Below are positions 23,393 through 26,210 of a stretch of DNA of 26,210 nucleotides, piece after piece (the first letter of the stretch is position 1; every line of letters begins with the position of its first letter). Under the pieces are notes generated by a model. That model did not search any database. It saw only the letters and a program-made list of their open reading frames with translations, and was not told the DNA's origin. This DNA comes from JAQICB01 sp046482735 (GTDB lineage Bacteria; Bacteroidota; Bacteroidia; Bacteroidales; UBA1715). Made by a program: the position numbers and the translations under genes. The stretch is from positions 1 to 26,210 of the forward strand of contig JAWOEL010000021.1 of assembly GCA_046482735.1 (NCBI GenBank), written 5' to 3'.

Positions 23393-23611
23393 GTGACTCA
23401 TAAAAATAGTATACTATCAGAGGAAATAGCATGTATTATTAGATGTCTTTCACATAATAATAAAGCCATTTATTTTTCGGATTCTTTGGATTGGGAATTA
23501 TTTAAAACTATTGCCCGGGAATTACGAATAGCTCCCATACTCTATTATGCTATTTGTAAGCAAAATCAATTTCAAATATATAAATATTTTTTCAATTTTA
23601 TATCTGAGAAT
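23393..23611 (+). pseudogene. Truncated nucleotidyltransferase-family (NTP_transf_5-like) gene, N-terminal fragment
   Basis: From a GTG at 23393 the plus strand encodes about 73 residues that read like the start of an uncharacterised nucleotidyltransferase (NTP_transf_5-like) protein: SEEIACIIRCLSH, then SLDWELFKTIARELRIAPIL and YYAICKQNQ. The family pattern is a DW-x-x-[FL] helix followed by A-x-x-[HR]-x-[IV]-x-P-[IL]-[LV]-Y. Family members are about 350-400 aa and their nucleotidyltransferase motifs come later. Here the open frame continues to 23800, but from 23612 it is antisense to a leftward gene and no longer resembles a protein. The gene therefore seems cut near 23600 by a rearrangement. 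The family call is from memory of the pattern and is moderate. Confidence 0.5.
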
Positions 23612-24451
23612 CTACAAATTCCCCGCATATTCAATTTCTTGTGTATAAAAATCTCTGTTTTTGCTTACTTCATCATACTCTTTTTTTTCAATCCAATTAC
23701 CTTGCGAATCGTATTTGTACTCGAATTCTTTTTTAAAAATGAGAGTCTCGTCAATTCTTTGACGAATATAAGATTGCACAAACCCATAATCATTATATAG
23801 GTAAAAATCTTCATGTACATCTACGCCATCTTTTTGTCGTAAAAAATTAGTTTGTTTTTCTAAGATTCCACACGAATTATATGTATAATAATGACTCTCC
23901 ATTTTTGTACCCATAGAATCTTTTACGACATGCGAAATTATCAAACCATTTTTGAATTTTTTGGTGTGTACTGCTTCAATCACCCCGTATTCGTTTAGAT
24001 GTGTTTCGGTAACAACTCCCATTTCGTATGAATATTCATACAAAACTTCCAGCTCAACTCCTCGCATACTATTATAAAAAAAAGAATGCGTTTTTATTCC
24101 GTTCTTGTTGTATAGAAAACGTGAACTAAACAAAATATACTGACCTATTTGCCAAGGCTCAAAGATAAGATTATTATGTTCATCGTAATAATAAAAAATT
24201 GACTCATCAACAGAGTTTTCATTACGTTCGATATCTTTTGTAGTTTCTTCCGTAAGATAACCAAACTGATTAAATTTCAACTCTTGCACCATATAAGCAC
24301 GAAGAGGGTCATTCATTTCATAATCATTCATAAATCTAAATGTTGAAACTGATACGACATTACCATGCAGGTTCAGTTTTCGGACATCTGGAATAGCACG
24401 TGCAATAGACGCACGCACATATTCATAATATTTAAATTGTACTATACTCAT
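23612..24451 (-). CDS. Tandem-repeat (YD/RHS-like) protein of unknown function
   Basis: This 279-residue protein has no signal peptide. After RKLNLHGNVVSVSTFRF (about 24-40), it consists of repeating units of the form [FY]-x-Y-[DN]-x-x-G-x-[IVL]: KFNQFGYLTEET (59-70), YYYDEHNNLIFEP (87-99), FLYNKNGIKTHSFF (112-125), LYEYSYEMGVVTET (137-150), YYTYNSCGILEKQ (188-200), FYLYNDYGFVQSY (216-228) and FEYKYDSQGNWIEKK (243-257). This resembles the YD/RHS-like beta-strand repeats of many Bacteroidota hypothetical proteins. Its ATG overlaps the TGA of the upstream gene as ATGA, so the two are coupled. The gene ends exactly where a truncated plus-strand gene is cut. It might be an immunity or effector-type protein, but nothing shows this directly. 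Confidence 0.75.
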   Translation of the reverse strand: MSIVQFKYYEYVRASIARAIPDVRKLNLHGNVVSVSTFRFMNDYEMNDPLRAYMVQELKFNQFGYLTEETTKDIERNENSVDESIFYYYDEHNNLIFEPWQIGQYILFSSRFLYNKNGIKTHSFFYNSMRGVELEVLYEYSYEMGVVTETHLNEYGVIEAVHTKKFKNGLIISHVVKDSMGTKMESHYYTYNSCGILEKQTNFLRQKDGVDVHEDFYLYNDYGFVQSYIRQRIDETLIFKKEFEYKYDSQGNWIEKKEYDEVSKNRDFYTQEIEYAGNL

Positions 24452-24981
24452 ATTGCAATAATTTTAGGGTTGTCAGATACATTAGTTTGTCTTTTTTTCT
24501 CGCTGTTATAAGCATCTAGACATGTATTTATCCTTCTCATATTCATTCTTGAACTAAAAGCATTCAAATATTTTATCCAGCGTTCACAGCCAATATCTAC
24601 GGCATCTTCCATAGCATCATACAAAGCCAACTCCATATCAGTGGCATCCCATTTGGGAGTATTATAATGCTTCTCGATGCTTACCAATTCTTCTAATAAA
24701 GGATAATTAAATAATTCGAGCCATTCAGGAAAAAATTTATGCATAACCGAACGAACGCGTCTGAAGTCAATTGCATCCAATTCTTCTTGTTTTCTTCCCA
24801 TGTACTCTTGTACAGTCGATTCTGTAATGTAATTCGTACTTACCATGTACGCTTCTGCTGCTGTTATCTGCGGATGTACAAACAGCAATTGAGCCAATGC
24901 CTGTTTTGTTGCGTCGGGCAAAGGATTTTTCTGCAATGCAGTAATACCAAAAAAATTATACGTTATAGTGTGTTTTTTCAT
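24448..24981 (-). CDS. Protein of unknown function, coupled to the repeat protein
   Basis: This 177-residue protein starts best at ATG 24981 (MKKHTITYNFFGITALQKNP). An in-frame start 90 bases further upstream would add a residue-poor extension and is not preferred. It is soluble and mostly helical, with recognisable stretches such as LPDATKQALAQLLFVHPQIT, DFRRVRSVMHKFFPEWLELF and ATDMELALYDAMEDAVDIGC. It has no signal peptide and no motif I can name. The stop overlaps the start of the following repeat-protein gene (ATGA), so the two probably act together or are expressed in fixed ratio. Base composition is less A-rich than the main part of the window, which fits recent acquisition. Confidence 0.7.
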   Translation of the reverse strand: MKKHTITYNFFGITALQKNPLPDATKQALAQLLFVHPQITAAEAYMVSTNYITESTVQEYMGRKQEELDAIDFRRVRSVMHKFFPEWLELFNYPLLEELVSIEKHYNTPKWDATDMELALYDAMEDAVDIGCERWIKYLNAFSSRMNMRRINTCLDAYNSEKKRQTNVSDNPKIIAI

Positions 24982-25147
24982 AGGCACATAATTAAAAATG
25001 TTTCTACTAAGCTGATTAGGTTTACAAAAAAGATGTTTTTTATAATAACACTGATACTCTTTCCAAAACAATATGTTTTTGCTTGTAAATTAGGCACTTT
25101 CCAACAAACACCCCGGTTTGTTATTAAACCAAGATTAAAAAAATTAT

Positions 25148-25230
25148 TTACCTGCCATAGAAGGTGAAAAACCTTTTTCAACCTTTAGTTGTTGCTCCAC
25201 AAAGTCAATGAACGTTTTGTTTCGTATTCG
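25148..25230 (-). pseudogene. Possible recombinase-like gene scrap
   Basis: On the minus strand a 26-codon frame between two stops reads RNKTFIDFVEQQLKVEKGF followed by SPSMAGK and TAA. The shape F-x-x-[FY]-x-x-x-x-[IL] ... G-[FIVL]-S-x-S-[MT] resembles the N-terminal SAM-like (core-binding) domain of Bacteroidota tyrosine recombinases. It has no start codon and is bounded by stops, so if real it is a relic. Evidence is thin. The rest of 25072-25250 shows no gene. Confidence 0.2.
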
Positions 25231-25250
25231 TCACTTATTGAATTCAACTA

Positions 25251-25727
25251 TTACTCCTCCAATACAAACAGCATACTATATTCGTCTGCAATATGCTCTT
25301 TATAAGAATTAATGCTGTCCCAAAAATCCAAGCCCAGAAGTTCTATACTTCGGTACATTGCCGACGAAACACTTGAGCCATACACAATCACATGCAGCTG
25401 CAAATATGTTCTGGCAGGAATACCCGAATGTGCCCCCGTTTGCGTTTCGGTAATGCCCCGCGGGATATAGCTGTCGCTAAAATATACCGTAGAAGGGCTG
25501 TTGTAATTGCGAATAGCACAACCGACAACACTTCCCGGCCCATTTATTACTGTAACACTGTACGAATGTTCTGTATTATTAATAATTACCTGCACATTAC
25601 CTATAAGATTATCGTACACATAAGTATGTTGAGCACTTTTTTGCAAAACCGTCACATGCACCGGGTCTTCCTTTTTACATGCAGTAAAAACTGCGACAAT
25701 AAGAATAATTACACCAATTTTTTTCAT
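25251..25727 (-). CDS. Small lipoprotein of unknown function
   Basis: This 158-residue protein starts at ATG 25727, chosen because it gives a lipoprotein signal, MKKIGVIILIVAVFTACKKEDP, with lipobox Cys at about residue 17. The frame stays open upstream to 25817 but that part lacks signal features. The mature protein is beta-rich (YVYDNLIGNVQVIINNTEHSYSVTVINGPGSVVGCAIRNYN is split here by many short strands, for example VQVIINN, YSVTVING and VYFSDSYI) and ends in an acidic helix-like tail. It should be anchored in the inner or outer membrane, facing the periplasm or the surface. No family recognised. It lies downstream of a long leader with several hairpins and a full promoter. Confidence 0.72.
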   Translation of the reverse strand: MKKIGVIILIVAVFTACKKEDPVHVTVLQKSAQHTYVYDNLIGNVQVIINNTEHSYSVTVINGPGSVVGCAIRNYNSPSTVYFSDSYIPRGITETQTGAHSGIPARTYLQLHVIVYGSSVSSAMYRSIELLGLDFWDSINSYKEHIADEYSMLFVLEE

Positions 25728-25997
25728 AATTTCAAATTTTACGTTACACACCACATACAGCACATCTTGTGCAAACGCACAAAAATGTACCATAACATAT
25801 GCAAGTTCACTACTCACGATGGAATACTATGATTCCATACCAATAAAATGTTTTTTTGAAATTCTTACTCCTTAGTAAGTTTCATAATTCACACGATGCT
25901 CTGTATGAAGTTTCTGAATTTAGCACGTATGTATTCTGCACATACCCATGTGCCCCATAAGTAAAAAAAGATGCGAAGATTATACTCTCAACTTTTG
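25728..25997 (-). other. Hairpin-rich leader region upstream of the lipoprotein gene
   Basis: This stretch has no gene but at least four short hairpins. They are GCACA/TGTGC at 25760-25772 (5 bp, 3-nt loop), TGGAAT/ATTCCA at 25820-25837 (6 bp), CTTACT/AGTAAG at 25864-25879 (6 bp, extended by TGAAA/TTTCA to 25857-25884 with a 2-nt bulge), and GCACAT/ATGTGC at 25938-25953 (6 bp, 4-nt loop). Transcribed leftward from the promoter at 25998-26028 it would form a 5' leader of about 265 nt. No known riboswitch is recognised. Confidence 0.45.
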
Positions 25998-26028
25998 CAA
26001 AGATAGTTGTTGAGGAGGGGGATGTCAA
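25998..26028 (-). promoter_or_regulatory. Leftward Bacteroidota-type promoter
   Basis: On the minus strand TTG (26028 to 26026), an exact 20-bp spacer, and TATCTTTG (26005 to 25998) fit the phylum consensus. Transcription would begin near 25993 and run left toward the lipoprotein gene, about 265 nt away. Confidence 0.55.
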
Positions 26029-26076
26029 GGAGGAGGATAAATATTTTGATTTTAATAGCTGAAATTATTTTGATTC

Positions 26077-26210
26077 TTATTTCTTTTGCTCTGTTTCTTG
26101 TATTACAACTAATTCAATATTATTAATCTTTAATAACTGTTTAACATGACCTCTCACATAGACGAATGTGCCTTCTTTTGGAACCGAAGACTCTTCTGGG
26201 AGTATTAAAA
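26077..26210 (-). CDS. C-terminal end of a leftward gene, possible OB-fold protein (5' end outside window)
   Basis: The minus strand is open from the right edge to a TAA at 26077-26079, giving 43 complete residues that include LPEESSVPKEGTFVYVRGHV, then KQLLKINNIELVVIQETEQK. The alternation of strands around G-x-x-V-x-V-x-G-x-V and IELVVIQE resembles the strands of a small OB-fold domain. The tail is charged and the frame has no interruptions, so it is probably a real gene end. It stops about 50 bp before the promoter region that serves the lipoprotein gene. The function cannot be decided from this fragment. Confidence 0.55.
   Translation of the reverse strand, partial: LILPEESSVPKEGTFVYVRGHVKQLLKINNIELVVIQETEQKK

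Noticed and set aside
23612..23800. Continuation of the nucleotidyltransferase-like frame past 23612
   Set aside because: The residues are antisense of the repeat gene, Phe/Ile-rich, and no longer resemble the family.
24739..25167. 142-residue plus-strand open frame, cysteine-rich
   Set aside because: It is antisense to the 177-residue minus-strand gene, has biased composition and no promoter, and the minus frame has better protein character.

Overview
The window looks like chromosomal DNA of a member of the Bacteroidota, most likely of the Bacteroidales type. The evidence is an AT-rich sequence, starts without Shine-Dalgarno sequences, several promoters of the TTTG-N20-TAnnTTTG type, type IX secretion (T9SS) C-terminal sorting domains, a BACON domain, a DUF4294 protein, and gene orders typical of this phylum. 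I assigned functions by reading motifs in the translated sequence. No database search was run.

Bases 1-4682 hold the end of a polyprenyl diphosphate synthase gene, a bactofilin gene, and two small membrane proteins of the kind that precede an F-type ATP synthase operon (AtpZ/AtpI-like). No atpB follows. Instead there is a radical SAM/SPASM protein and a polyprenyl-phosphate sugar phosphotransferase. A DUF4294 gene runs in the opposite direction and shares a palindromic stop with the transferase. Bases 4893-12559 hold a tightly packed rightward run: type III pantothenate kinase (coaX), an outer-membrane barrel protein, a TPR protein, LptC, a 67-residue two-helix membrane protein, a CNNM/GldE-like CBS protein, and a 707-residue SurA/PpiD-type foldase. 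It ends in a strong intrinsic terminator. The contents point to outer-membrane and LPS biogenesis.

Bases 12560-13079 are non-coding and carry a 265-bp inverted-repeat element. From 13080 to 21694 there is an accessory block of four exported proteins: a SASA-family esterase with a T9SS tail, a BACON plus SUMF1/FGE-fold lipoprotein, a small SprB-repeat-like protein with a T9SS-like tail, and a 1742-residue protein. The last combines a C10 (streptopain) cysteine protease, a leucine-rich-repeat domain and a second, metalloprotease-like HExxH centre. This dual-protease protein is the most unusual item in the window.

A RhlE-type DEAD-box helicase follows (21993-23255). Beyond it the sequence looks rearranged. 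There is a 20-codon mini-ORF, a truncated nucleotidyltransferase (NTP_transf_5-like) gene running head-on into a leftward translationally coupled pair of unknown genes, a possible recombinase scrap, and a leftward lipoprotein gene with a long hairpin-rich leader. The end of another leftward gene, possibly an OB-fold protein, runs off the right edge. No rRNA, tRNA or CRISPR array was seen.
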